A stretch of DNA of 64,000 nucleotides, taken from contig CAYWHY010000001.1 of NCBI GenBank assembly GCA_964458255.1, positions 1-64,000 on the forward strand. The letters are read 5' to 3'. The stretch's first letter is position 1, and each line of letters starts with the position of its first letter. Source of the stretch: Suilimivivens sp964458255. GTDB taxonomy: Bacteria > Bacillota > Clostridia > Lachnospirales > Lachnospiraceae. The position numbers and the translations under genes are program-made. The notes beneath the pieces are model-generated. The model searched no databases and was not told the DNA's origin. It saw nothing but the letters and a program-made list of their open reading frames with translations. This document shows, in pieces, positions 16,461-24,124 of this stretch.

Positions 16461-16516
16461 GCGGTCAAAAGAAAAACAAGCGCTGCGAAAGCAGCATTTG
16501 TTTTTCATGACCGCAT
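16459..16516. repeat. 58-bp imperfect inverted repeat (long hairpin) at the transcript start
   Basis: Outer arms ATGCGGTC (16459-16466) and GACCGCAT (16509-16516), middle arms GAAAAACAA and TTGTTTTTC, and inner arms GCTGC and GCAGC pair in register around a GAAA loop. The left outer arm overlaps the last two bases of the -10 box. Confidence 0.75.
16482..16505 (+). terminator. Possible leader attenuator
   Basis: The inner hairpin GCTGC-GAAA-GCAGC is followed by ATTTGTTTTT, a terminator-like arrangement about 20-40 bases after the predicted start site. The stem is only 5 bp, or more with the A/T arms, so efficiency is uncertain. Confidence 0.4.
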
Positions 16517-16518
16517 TA

Positions 16519-16638
16519 GCGAACATGCAGCTGCGAAGGCAGCGCGAAAGCGCGAAAGCGCGAGCATGTGAGCGAATCATGCACAGCAGGAGCAAGGCGA
16601 ACATGCAGCTGCGAAGGCAGCGCGAAAGCGCGAGCATG
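16519..16638. repeat. Two direct copies of a GC-rich palindromic repeat
   Basis: Copy 1 (16519-16568) and copy 2 (16597-16638) share the same order of blocks: GCGAACATGCAGCTGCGAAG, then GCAGCGCGAAAGCGCGA, then GCATG. Copy 1 has eight extra bases. Each copy can fold, with CATGC pairing with GCATG around GCGC hairpins. The base composition differs from the AT-richer surroundings, suggesting a mobile hairpin element or structured leader. Confidence 0.75.
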
Positions 16639-16658
16639 GATGGATTTGAGGAGAAGTT

Positions 16659-17738
16659 ATGAAGAATTGCATTTACATCTGTCATACCTTTTATCATGTA
16701 TATATTGCCTGTCTGAAGGAACTGAACAAAGACAAGTCACAGTGGGGACAGGCCTCTCTTATGCTCAGCAAAATGTCCAACGATTTCGGCAATTTAAAGG
16801 ACCGGGCAAAGGAAAGCGGACTCTTTTCGGAAATAATAGAGTTTGACGAGAAAGAAGAAAGTTTTTTCCCTGAACTGGCACCCCTAAAAAAAGATACAGG
16901 CAATCTTGTCAGAAATATGATACAGAGAATCCGTTTCACCGGGAAATTCGGTAAGCTGTTAGAACCGTATATTCCGGTGGATTTAAAACAGTATAAAGAC
17001 ATCTGTGTTTTTTGTGATTCGGACCCGATTGGGTATTATTTAAGCACACACAAAATTTATTATCATGCACTTGAGGATGGGCTTGACTGTATCCGCTATT
17101 ATGATACGGCACGTTACGATAACAGGGGACATTTTGCGTTAAAGGCGTGGATGGCGGCACATAATCTGATTTTTATCCAGAACGGCTATTCTAAATACTG
17201 TCTTGATATGGAAGTAAACGATATTTCCGTTCTGCAATATCCCTGCCCTAAATATATAGAAAAGCCGCGAAAGGAATTGACGGAGAACCTTTCTGCGGAG
17301 GCGAAGGATATATTGGTATCTGTTTTTATACAGAATAAGGATGAACTTTTGAAAACACTGCAGGAAGGGGAAGGTGCCACGCACAGGATACTGGTGCTTA
17401 CGGAGCCGTTATGTGACCTTGAGACAAGAAAGCAGATTTTCACGGATATTATTAATGAATATCAGTGGATAAACGGACAGCAGGCAAAGGTGCTGTTAAA
17501 GCCCCATCCAAGAGATGTGCTTGATTATGAAAAATTATTTCCGCAGCATATAGTGCTTGACGGTAAATTCCCCATGGAAATTTTGAACTATGTAGAAGGA
17601 CTTGTCTTTGACAGGGTAGTTTCCGTGTTTACTGTCCCTCATGCCATTATGTTTGCCAAAGAGAAAGTGTTCTTGGGTGAGGATTTTATGGATAAGTATG
17701 AGGCACCGGAAATTCACAGACAGAATGAGCAGATTTAA
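16659..17738 (+). CDS. Sialyltransferase-like glycosyltransferase (GT52/polysialyltransferase type)
   Basis: The 359-residue protein has the two short motifs shared by bacterial sialyltransferases of the GT38, GT52 and GT80 groups: an acidic-acidic-Gly motif at Glu139-Asp140-Gly141 in HALEDGLD, and an HP motif at His283-Pro284 in KPHPRD. A late SVFTVPHAIMF segment fits the following Ser/Thr-rich motif. It would transfer a nonulosonic acid from its CMP form to the growing glycan, which fits its position opposite the pse operon. GAGGAG precedes the ATG. The exact family and acceptor are uncertain; no membrane span is visible. Confidence 0.7.
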   Translation: MKNCIYICHTFYHVYIACLKELNKDKSQWGQASLMLSKMSNDFGNLKDRAKESGLFSEIIEFDEKEESFFPELAPLKKDTGNLVRNMIQRIRFTGKFGKLLEPYIPVDLKQYKDICVFCDSDPIGYYLSTHKIYYHALEDGLDCIRYYDTARYDNRGHFALKAWMAAHNLIFIQNGYSKYCLDMEVNDISVLQYPCPKYIEKPRKELTENLSAEAKDILVSVFIQNKDELLKTLQEGEGATHRILVLTEPLCDLETRKQIFTDIINEYQWINGQQAKVLLKPHPRDVLDYEKLFPQHIVLDGKFPMEILNYVEGLVFDRVVSVFTVPHAIMFAKEKVFLGEDFMDKYEAPEIHRQNEQI

Positions 17739-17797
17739 CAGGAGACAGGACAAAGGATCGGGGATTTTTTAATAAGCGAGAAATTAAGCAGGAAATT

Positions 17798-19885
17798 ATG
17801 ATGGAAAAAATAAAGAAATTTATGACAATGGTGGCAGTGGCGGGAACTGTTCTGGTGACGGCGGTTTTCTGCTATATGCCTTTCCGCGAATTATTAAAGG
17901 AAGCAAAAAAGAATACAGTTTCCGTAGGAGAAGAGGAAACATTGGGAGGCACAGGGGACTCCGCGGAAGATCCACAAAAAAACGTGACACAAGCGTCACA
18001 AAAAGGTGCGGGAACAACAAAAAATGCGGGAGCAACAACGACTACACCGGTTGAAGAGGATGAACTTCTTCGGACGGTTCTTTTTGAGATACAGCAGGGT
18101 GATGAGAAGCTTCGCACTTATCTTTGGCAGAGCAGGGAAGGCGCCTGCTATGTATTTTTACCGGGGTTTGCAAAAGAGGCTGATTTGCAGGTAGAGGAAA
18201 TTGAGGGAAAGGGGCAGTTTACTATCGGATCCCAAAGCTTCAAAGAAGGGGATGTGCTTACGGACATGGTCTTTGGGGAGGCATATGAGTTTGTGCTTTA
18301 TGATAAAGACGGAGAAACGGTAATGGCAGCCCCTTTGTTTTTTATGCACTCATCAGATTTGCCGGTTCTTTCTCTTGCCACAGAATCAGGCTCCATGGAT
18401 GAGATTGATGCAATAAAGGGCGAGACGGAAACGGGAGACATTCTGCTTTTGGATGAAGGAGGAAGTGTGCTTTATGAAGGAAAAGCACAGGAAATTTCAG
18501 GCAGAGGTAATTCAACCTTCGGACTTTTGAAAAAACCGTATCAGTTTAAACTGGGTGAAGCTGCAGATTTGCCTGGCTTTGGTAAAAGCAGCAATTTTAA
18601 TTTGCTTGCAGACGGTTATGATGAAACAAAGCTTAGAAATGAGCTTGTATTTGGCATGGCAGAAGACCTCGGCATGGAATATGTGACGCAGGGAAAACAT
18701 GTGGATTTGTATTGTAATCATATATATTACGGGGTTTATTACCTGTGTGAAAAGGTACAGGTGGATGAGGAACGTCTTGCCATTACGGATATGGAAGAAA
18801 ATACTACAGCAGCTTACACTGAGACAGAACTTGATAATATAAGCAGTATTGTTTCCGAAGATGAGAAACGTAAGTGGACAGACTGTGAGGTGGAAGAAAG
18901 AGACCTTTCGGGAGGCTACCTGATGGAACGGGAGCTTATAGAGCGCTATGAAGAGGAAAAGAGTGGATTTATTACCGTACAGGGAGATGCTTATGCTCTC
19001 AAAAGCCCTAAATATGCAACAGAAAATCAGGTGAATTACATTGCGGATTATATGCAGGAATTTCAGGATGCTGTAGCACAAGAGGATGGAATTAACAAAG
19101 AAACCGGCAAACATTATTCGGAATATATTGATGTGGAATCGTTTGTATATAAATATCTGGTAGAAGAGGTTAGCAGAAATTATGACGGAGGTGTCACAAG
19201 TAGCTTTTTCTACAAGAAATCAGATGCGGAAGGTGGCAAGTTATATGCCGGTCCCGTGTGGGATTATGATGTTGCATTCGGTAATTGTGATTTGGATGAG
19301 ATTGTGAGCAATCCTGTGGGAATCAGTAAATTGGATGATCATATCTATGATACCGCATTGTTTGCGGATTTGTATGAGCAGGAGGATTTTTATAAGCAGG
19401 TAGTTACTGTATATGAGCAAAAGATGGTTCCTTATCTGAACAGGCTTCTTGAAAGTGAAATAGACAGACTCTCGGAGCAAACCAAAGCCGCAGTAAAAAT
19501 GGATGGTATCCGTTGGGAGAAGCTTGAGAACCGTTATCAGTATTATGAGGAATATGAGAATGAAATCCGTTATTTAAAATACTTTATAGAAACGAGAATG
19601 AATTTTTTGAACGAAGTGTGGCTTGAGGGAGAGGTTTACCACGCGGTAACTTTTATGGTGGATGGACAACCATGGAAAAAGTATTATGTGAAGGACGGAG
19701 AAACTTTTGGATACGAGCCGGTTCCTTCAAGGTATAATTCGCTGTTTATGGGATGGCGGTCACAGGCATATAATGTGGCATATGATGAGTTTAAGCCGGT
19801 TTATGAGGATGTGGTATTTTATGCTATATGGCAACAACTGCCCGAGACGGAGGTAATTATTACAGACGGTGTTACGGTGCAATAG
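17798..19885 (+). CDS. CotH-family kinase-like surface protein with C-terminal repeat domain
   Basis: The 695-residue protein begins with a membrane anchor or signal segment (about residues 8-27) and a low-complexity Thr/Ala/Gly linker. The central part is a CotH kinase domain, seen from SGRGNSTFGLLKKPYQFKL, NLLADGYDETKLRNEL and the acidic site GPVWDYDVAFGN. The C terminus holds one small domain with the pattern of InlB-type or Flg_new repeats (VTFMVDG to VFYAIW). CotH proteins are kinase-like and phosphorylate spore-coat protein in Bacillus; extracellular homologues are widespread with unknown targets. In a glycan locus it may modify a surface protein or polymer. Confidence 0.8.
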   Translation: MMEKIKKFMTMVAVAGTVLVTAVFCYMPFRELLKEAKKNTVSVGEEETLGGTGDSAEDPQKNVTQASQKGAGTTKNAGATTTTPVEEDELLRTVLFEIQQGDEKLRTYLWQSREGACYVFLPGFAKEADLQVEEIEGKGQFTIGSQSFKEGDVLTDMVFGEAYEFVLYDKDGETVMAAPLFFMHSSDLPVLSLATESGSMDEIDAIKGETETGDILLLDEGGSVLYEGKAQEISGRGNSTFGLLKKPYQFKLGEAADLPGFGKSSNFNLLADGYDETKLRNELVFGMAEDLGMEYVTQGKHVDLYCNHIYYGVYYLCEKVQVDEERLAITDMEENTTAAYTETELDNISSIVSEDEKRKWTDCEVEERDLSGGYLMERELIERYEEEKSGFITVQGDAYALKSPKYATENQVNYIADYMQEFQDAVAQEDGINKETGKHYSEYIDVESFVYKYLVEEVSRNYDGGVTSSFFYKKSDAEGGKLYAGPVWDYDVAFGNCDLDEIVSNPVGISKLDDHIYDTALFADLYEQEDFYKQVVTVYEQKMVPYLNRLLESEIDRLSEQTKAAVKMDGIRWEKLENRYQYYEEYENEIRYLKYFIETRMNFLNEVWLEGEVYHAVTFMVDGQPWKKYYVKDGETFGYEPVPSRYNSLFMGWRSQAYNVAYDEFKPVYEDVVFYAIWQQLPETEVIITDGVTVQ

Positions 19886-19900
19886 GAGGCAAAACGAAAC

Positions 19901-20557
19901 ATGTTGTTTGAGGAGGAAGTAAACTTTGCAAATTTAATAAAGGAGTGTGTGTCAGATCCCTTTTTGCAGGAAGTGGCAGATAAGTATCATTACCTGAAAA
20001 AAGATTTGCCGGAGCTTAAAAAGGTGGCGCAGGCAATGCAGAAAAGTATGACCGCAGAAGCTGCTTTTGGTTGCAGACAGGAGAAAGGTGCAGAAAAGCA
20101 CAATCCCTGTTGCAGCGTTGTGATGACACTAGGGGAAGGTGTGGATCAATTGCAGGATTCCTACACGGAAAGAGCTCTTTTGACAGAAAGCTATATGGTG
20201 GAAGCAATGGGCGGTGAAATTCTGCTTAAGTCATATATGCTTTTTAATAAGTGGATAGAAAAAAACACGGTATATCATGTGGCAAAATATTTCTTTCCGG
20301 GAAGTGAAAGGGAGTGCCCGATTGAAGAATTACCGAAAGTGTTGACAGAAGTGTCACTTCCTGTCAGGTGTAATGAAAGCTATTATTTGATACCTAAAAA
20401 GAGCGTTGCATTTTATGCACTTCTGACTAAAGAAGAAGGGGTGCGGTGTGTGGGCATTTGTGAAAACTGCGGCAGACGGGATTGCCAAAACCGGAGTCAT
20501 GCAGAGAAGCTTTTGCCTTACGGATATGCAAGGATTTTGGGGAGAGTGTATTTATGA
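19901..20557 (+). CDS. Protein related to the methionine synthase activation domain, with a Cys motif
   Basis: The 218-residue protein resembles the small clostridial proteins related to the B12-dependent methionine synthase activation domain, including the region TLGEGVDQLQDSYTERAL and the later KYFFPGSE to LPKVL. The C terminus carries CENCGRRDCQNR, a CxxCxxxxC pattern that could bind metal or an iron-sulfur cluster. It overlaps the corrinoid adenosyltransferase gene by ATGA, which supports a corrinoid-related job such as reactivation or sensing of a corrinoid protein. No methyltransferase is nearby. The family call is by motif memory and is moderate. Confidence 0.55.
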   Translation: MLFEEEVNFANLIKECVSDPFLQEVADKYHYLKKDLPELKKVAQAMQKSMTAEAAFGCRQEKGAEKHNPCCSVVMTLGEGVDQLQDSYTERALLTESYMVEAMGGEILLKSYMLFNKWIEKNTVYHVAKYFFPGSERECPIEELPKVLTEVSLPVRCNESYYLIPKKSVAFYALLTKEEGVRCVGICENCGRRDCQNRSHAEKLLPYGYARILGRVYL

Positions 20558-21069
20558 TTCAGCTATATACAGGCGATGGAAAAGGGAAAACAACAGCAGC
20601 CATAGGACAGGCAATTCGGGCTGCAGGTGCCGGTTACGAAGTGATTTTCGCGCAATTCATGAAAGGAAATGACAGTGGGGAGCTTCACAGCATAAAAGAA
20701 CTGAACAATGTCAGAATTGTGAGAAGTGAAAAAGCATTTGGTTTTTATCATACTTTGACGGAAACGGAAAAAACAGAACTTTGCAGGGTGCACAATAAAA
20801 TTCTGGATGAACTGTTACAGGCAGCAGAAGAAAAATCATGTCGCATGTTTATTTTGGATGAGGTCACCTATCCGCTAAATTGGCAACTCTTAGATTGGGA
20901 AAAGTTAAAAAAACTGCTGTCTTATTCAGAGAAAGATACGGAGTTTGTTCTGACGGGACGAAATGCACCGGATTTTCTTTTTGACAGGGCAGATTACATT
21001 ACGGAAATGAAAGCCATGCGTCATCCTTACGAAAAAGGACTTCCGGCACGAAAGGGAATTGAGTATTGA
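20554..21069 (+). CDS. cobO: Cob(I)alamin/cobinamide adenosyltransferase, CobA/BtuR family
   Basis: The 171-residue protein has the family P-loop GDGKGKTTAA at residues 7-16, the motif VIFAQFMKG and the acidic LDEVTYPLNW, and ends in MKAMRHPYEKGLPARKGIEY, the usual C terminus of CobA/BtuR. It adenosylates corrinoids with ATP to give the coenzyme form. Length is at the short end of the family. The start is ATG 20554, overlapping the upstream stop; a longer reading from 20482 lies inside the neighbour. It sits with the methionine-synthase-activation-like gene in an otherwise glycan-related locus, with no cobalamin biosynthesis genes around. Confidence 0.88.
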   Translation: MIQLYTGDGKGKTTAAIGQAIRAAGAGYEVIFAQFMKGNDSGELHSIKELNNVRIVRSEKAFGFYHTLTETEKTELCRVHNKILDELLQAAEEKSCRMFILDEVTYPLNWQLLDWEKLKKLLSYSEKDTEFVLTGRNAPDFLFDRADYITEMKAMRHPYEKGLPARKGIEY

Positions 21070-21126
21070 TGATAGGAAAAAACGTGATTGCCGGACAAAA
21101 AAGGCAAAGAATACAGGCACAGAAAA

Positions 21127-21155
21127 TTGATTTATAGCTACAGCTATGGTAAAAT
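21127..21155 (+). promoter_or_regulatory. Promoter with palindromic spacer before the first flippase gene
   Basis: TTGATT (21127-21132) and TAAAAT (21150-21155) are 17 bp apart, and TGG just before the -10 makes an extended -10. The spacer contains the inverted repeat ATAGCT-AC-AGCTAT (21134-21147), which could be an operator. Confidence 0.55.
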
Positions 21156-21192
21156 ATAATGATATTTTATTTTTTGAGGAAGAAAAGTTACA

Positions 21193-22950
21193 ATGGCTAA
21201 GATTTTTAAGAAATTGATGATATTACTGGACAAAAAACAGAAGCGGAAAATGGTGATGCTTGTGTTTTTGATGCTGATTGGAGCGGTGCTTGAGACGGCG
21301 GGCGTATCCATGATTTTGCCTGTTATGAATGTGGTTATGGAAGAAAATGCCGTGCAAAAGCATGTATATTTGCAGGTAATCTGTGATATTTTCGGGATTG
21401 CCCATGATGATACCAGAAGCCTTATGATTCTTGTTATGGGTGGACTTGTTCTGATTTTTGCATTGAAAAACATATTCCTGTTTTTTCAGCAGAAGGTACA
21501 GCTTAAGTTTGTTTATACCAATCAGTTTGCAACATCGAGAAGAATGATGATTAACTTTATGGAGCGTCCTTATGAATATTATTTAAACGCGGATACCTCC
21601 GTGATTCAAAGAAGCATTACCTCTGATGTCAACAACATGTACGGGCTGATTTTAGCACTTCTGCAGCTGGTCAGTGAAGGTATTGTGTTTGTGTGTCTGA
21701 TTTGTGTCAGTCTGGTGGCGGATGTATGGATGAGCATCACAGTGGCAGCACTCCTTATTGTAGTACTTTTGGTTATCAAATGCATTTTGAAGCCTGTTAT
21801 GAAAAAGGCGGGCGAAGAGAATCAGGATTATTACAGCGGATTGTATAAATGGATTGACCAGTCCGTTATGGGGATTAAGGAAATTAAAATTGCCAATAAA
21901 GAAAATTATTTTATCAACGAATATGCCAAGTGCGGTGCCGGTTATGTGAGTGCTGTGCAAAGGTACAACCTTTACAATGCAACGCCCCGTCTTTTAATTG
22001 AAACCATTGCCATTGCAGGCATGATTCTGTACATGATGATACGGCTGCTAAACGGTGCGGCAATCATTGATATTATGCCGCAGCTGACGCTTCTTGCGCT
22101 GGTGGCCATGCGACTGATTCCCTGTGCAAACAGAATTAACAATCATCTGACATCCATCTCTTACTTTGAACCCTTCTTTATGGGGGTTTCGGACAATCTT
22201 CAGGAGGAAATCAGAGATGAGAGCATCAACTACGACGAAGAGGCTTACAAAAAGAAAATCGAAGCGTCAAAGATGGATATTCGTGAGAAGATTGAGTTAA
22301 AGGGCATTACTTATAAATACCCAAACACGGATGTACTTATTTTTGACCATGCGGATATGGAAATTCCTATCGGTAAGAGCGTGGGTATTGTGGGAACGTC
22401 AGGCTCCGGTAAAACAACGGTAGTGGATATCATGTTGGGGCTTTTGCAGCTGCAAGGCGGAGAAATTCTGGCCGATGGCGTAGAAATCAGAGATAATTAT
22501 CCTTCCTGGCTTAAAAATATCGGATATATTCCGCAGACCATTTTTATGATTGATTCCTCTATCCGTAAAAATGTAGCTTTTGGTTATGCGGATGAGGATA
22601 TCGATGATGAAAAGGTATGGCGTGCACTTAAGGAAGCACAGCTTGACGAATTTGTAAGAGGACTTCCCGAGGGTCTTGATACCGGTATCGGAGAAAGAGG
22701 TATCCGTATTTCGGGAGGACAAAGGCAACGTATCGGTATTGCCAGAGCATTATTTGAGGATCCTGAAGTGTTGGTGCTTGACGAAGCAACTTCTGCACTT
22801 GATAACGATACGGAAGCAGCTATTATGGATTCCATCAACCGCCTTCATGGGAAGAAAACACTTGTTATTATCGCACACAGATTACAGACGATTGAAAAAT
22901 GCGATATGGTTTACCGTATAGAAAACGGTAAGGCAACCAGAGAACGATAA
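21193..22950 (+). CDS. pglK: ABC exporter fused to permease, PglK-like glycolipid flippase (copy 1)
   Basis: The 585-residue half-transporter has six predicted membrane spans in its first 320 residues and one ATPase domain with Walker A GTSGSGKTT, signature SGGQRQRIGIARAL and Walker B VLVLDEATSALDND. The layout and the N-terminal segment GAVLETAGVSMILPVMNVV resemble PglK, which flips undecaprenyl-diphosphate oligosaccharides across the membrane. It would move the lipid-linked glycan made by this locus. GAGGAAG precedes the ATG and a promoter lies upstream. A paralogue with the same layout is at 58821. Confidence 0.82.
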   Translation: MAKIFKKLMILLDKKQKRKMVMLVFLMLIGAVLETAGVSMILPVMNVVMEENAVQKHVYLQVICDIFGIAHDDTRSLMILVMGGLVLIFALKNIFLFFQQKVQLKFVYTNQFATSRRMMINFMERPYEYYLNADTSVIQRSITSDVNNMYGLILALLQLVSEGIVFVCLICVSLVADVWMSITVAALLIVVLLVIKCILKPVMKKAGEENQDYYSGLYKWIDQSVMGIKEIKIANKENYFINEYAKCGAGYVSAVQRYNLYNATPRLLIETIAIAGMILYMMIRLLNGAAIIDIMPQLTLLALVAMRLIPCANRINNHLTSISYFEPFFMGVSDNLQEEIRDESINYDEEAYKKKIEASKMDIREKIELKGITYKYPNTDVLIFDHADMEIPIGKSVGIVGTSGSGKTTVVDIMLGLLQLQGGEILADGVEIRDNYPSWLKNIGYIPQTIFMIDSSIRKNVAFGYADEDIDDEKVWRALKEAQLDEFVRGLPEGLDTGIGERGIRISGGQRQRIGIARALFEDPEVLVLDEATSALDNDTEAAIMDSINRLHGKKTLVIIAHRLQTIEKCDMVYRIENGKATRER

Positions 22951-23037
22951 AAGCTGCAGGAAAAGCAATGGCTGCAAATCAGCTGCCATAAACCGGCGGC
23001 AATCAGATGTTGTAAAACCGTCAGAAAGGAAAGGGAC

Positions 23038-24123
23038 ATGACAGAAAAGAAGAGACTTGCCAATATTGAATTATTGAGAGTTCTTGCCATGGTAATGGTT
23101 GTTGCCATGCACTTTGTGCGGGAATCGGGCAGCCTCCTTTCGGCAGAAACGGAAGTTTTATCAGCCCGGTATCTGATGGCGACGCTTCTGGAAGCCTTCT
23201 GTATTGTGGCGGTAAATGCTTATGTATTTATCAGCGGTTACTACGGAACGGAGAGTGGTTTTAAGCTTTCCAAGATACTGAATTTTTTGTGCAGAATCTG
23301 GTTTTATGCGTTGCTGATTCCGCTTGTACTTATCTGCTTTGGAGTGCCTATCGTGGCGCAAAGTATAGGAATTTACGGGGTGATACAGTATGTGCTTCCC
23401 ATCAGTAGCGGGCATTACTGGTTTGCAAGCTCCTATTTTTACTTATTGCTGCTTATGCCGATTTTAAATCACGCGGTAAAAGCAATGGAAAAGAGGCAGC
23501 TTACCGCAGTGACGGCAGGATTACTTGTCGTCTTTTGCGGAATAAAGAGCATAGTGCCCGTAGAACTTGCACTTGACAGATATGGGTATGATTTGATTTG
23601 GTTTGTCTGCGTTTATCTGGTGGCTGCATGGCTTAAACTTTACGGCGGTCAGGTAGAAGAGAAGCTTAAAAAGTATGGCGTTTTCATTTATGTGGGAAGC
23701 TGCCTTTTGATTTTCGGAATGACACTGGGACTTTGGAAACTGATTCCTTTGGTTGGCGGAATTGCGTATTATTTCACGGTTCCTTTTCACTATAATTTTA
23801 TCTTTTGTCTCACGGGAGCAGTAGGATTATTTTATGCATTTGCTTTTCTGGATATCAAAGAGGGGAAAATAGCGGAATTAATACGCAAAGCGGGAAAATA
23901 CTGTTTTGGCGTTTATTTACTTCATGAGCATTTGGATGTCCGTCATTTGTGGTATCAGACTCTGACAGGATGGGTAAAATCTATGGGACTTTCAGAAGTG
24001 ACAGCGTTTGTTGTGGAATTTTTGTTTTGTGTGATACTGATATTTGCAGCCGGTATCTGCATAGATTTTATAAGAGATAAAGTTTTCGGGGTTACTTTAG
24101 GGTTTATGAAAAAGGAGGGGTAA
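23038..24123 (+). CDS. Membrane acyltransferase, acyltransferase-3 family
   Basis: The 361-residue protein has about ten hydrophobic spans and the N-terminal family motif IELLRVLAMVMVVAMHF, in which the His is the predicted catalytic or essential residue. Such proteins (OafA, WecH, sugar O-acetylases) move acyl groups from cytoplasmic donors to sugars of cell-surface glycans. It overlaps no neighbour, but lies in the same direction as the flippase upstream and ends one base before the next gene start. The acyl group and sugar are unknown. Confidence 0.8.
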   Translation: MTEKKRLANIELLRVLAMVMVVAMHFVRESGSLLSAETEVLSARYLMATLLEAFCIVAVNAYVFISGYYGTESGFKLSKILNFLCRIWFYALLIPLVLICFGVPIVAQSIGIYGVIQYVLPISSGHYWFASSYFYLLLLMPILNHAVKAMEKRQLTAVTAGLLVVFCGIKSIVPVELALDRYGYDLIWFVCVYLVAAWLKLYGGQVEEKLKKYGVFIYVGSCLLIFGMTLGLWKLIPLVGGIAYYFTVPFHYNFIFCLTGAVGLFYAFAFLDIKEGKIAELIRKAGKYCFGVYLLHEHLDVRHLWYQTLTGWVKSMGLSEVTAFVVEFLFCVILIFAAGICIDFIRDKVFGVTLGFMKKEG

Positions 24124-24124
24124 T

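Larger units (their letters stand above)
16311..16658. promoter_or_regulatory. Divergent control region between the pse operon and the glycan locus
   Basis: This 348-bp stretch holds no gene. It contains back-to-back promoters around 16413-16460, three copies of the octamer GACCGCAT or its complement (16339-16346, 16459-16466, 16509-16516), a long hairpin, and two GC-rich repeats rich in GCGCGAAAGCGC. Open frames through it consist of repeat sequence and are not believable genes. Confidence 0.7.

Noticed and set aside
16519..16638. Repeat pair that might be read as the start of a CRISPR array
   Set aside because: There are only two copies of unequal length, 28 bp apart, and they are internally palindromic. 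No cas gene is present. A structured repeat is the better reading.
16243..16662. Open frames running through the divergent region, up to 139 codons
   Set aside because: They overlap pseF or consist of repeat-derived Arg/Ala/Gln strings, lack ribosome sites and have no plausible domain.
18512..19114. 200-codon reverse frame inside the CotH-family gene
   Set aside because: It has the composition of an antisense shadow (rich in Phe, Ile, His) and lies wholly inside a well supported coding gene.
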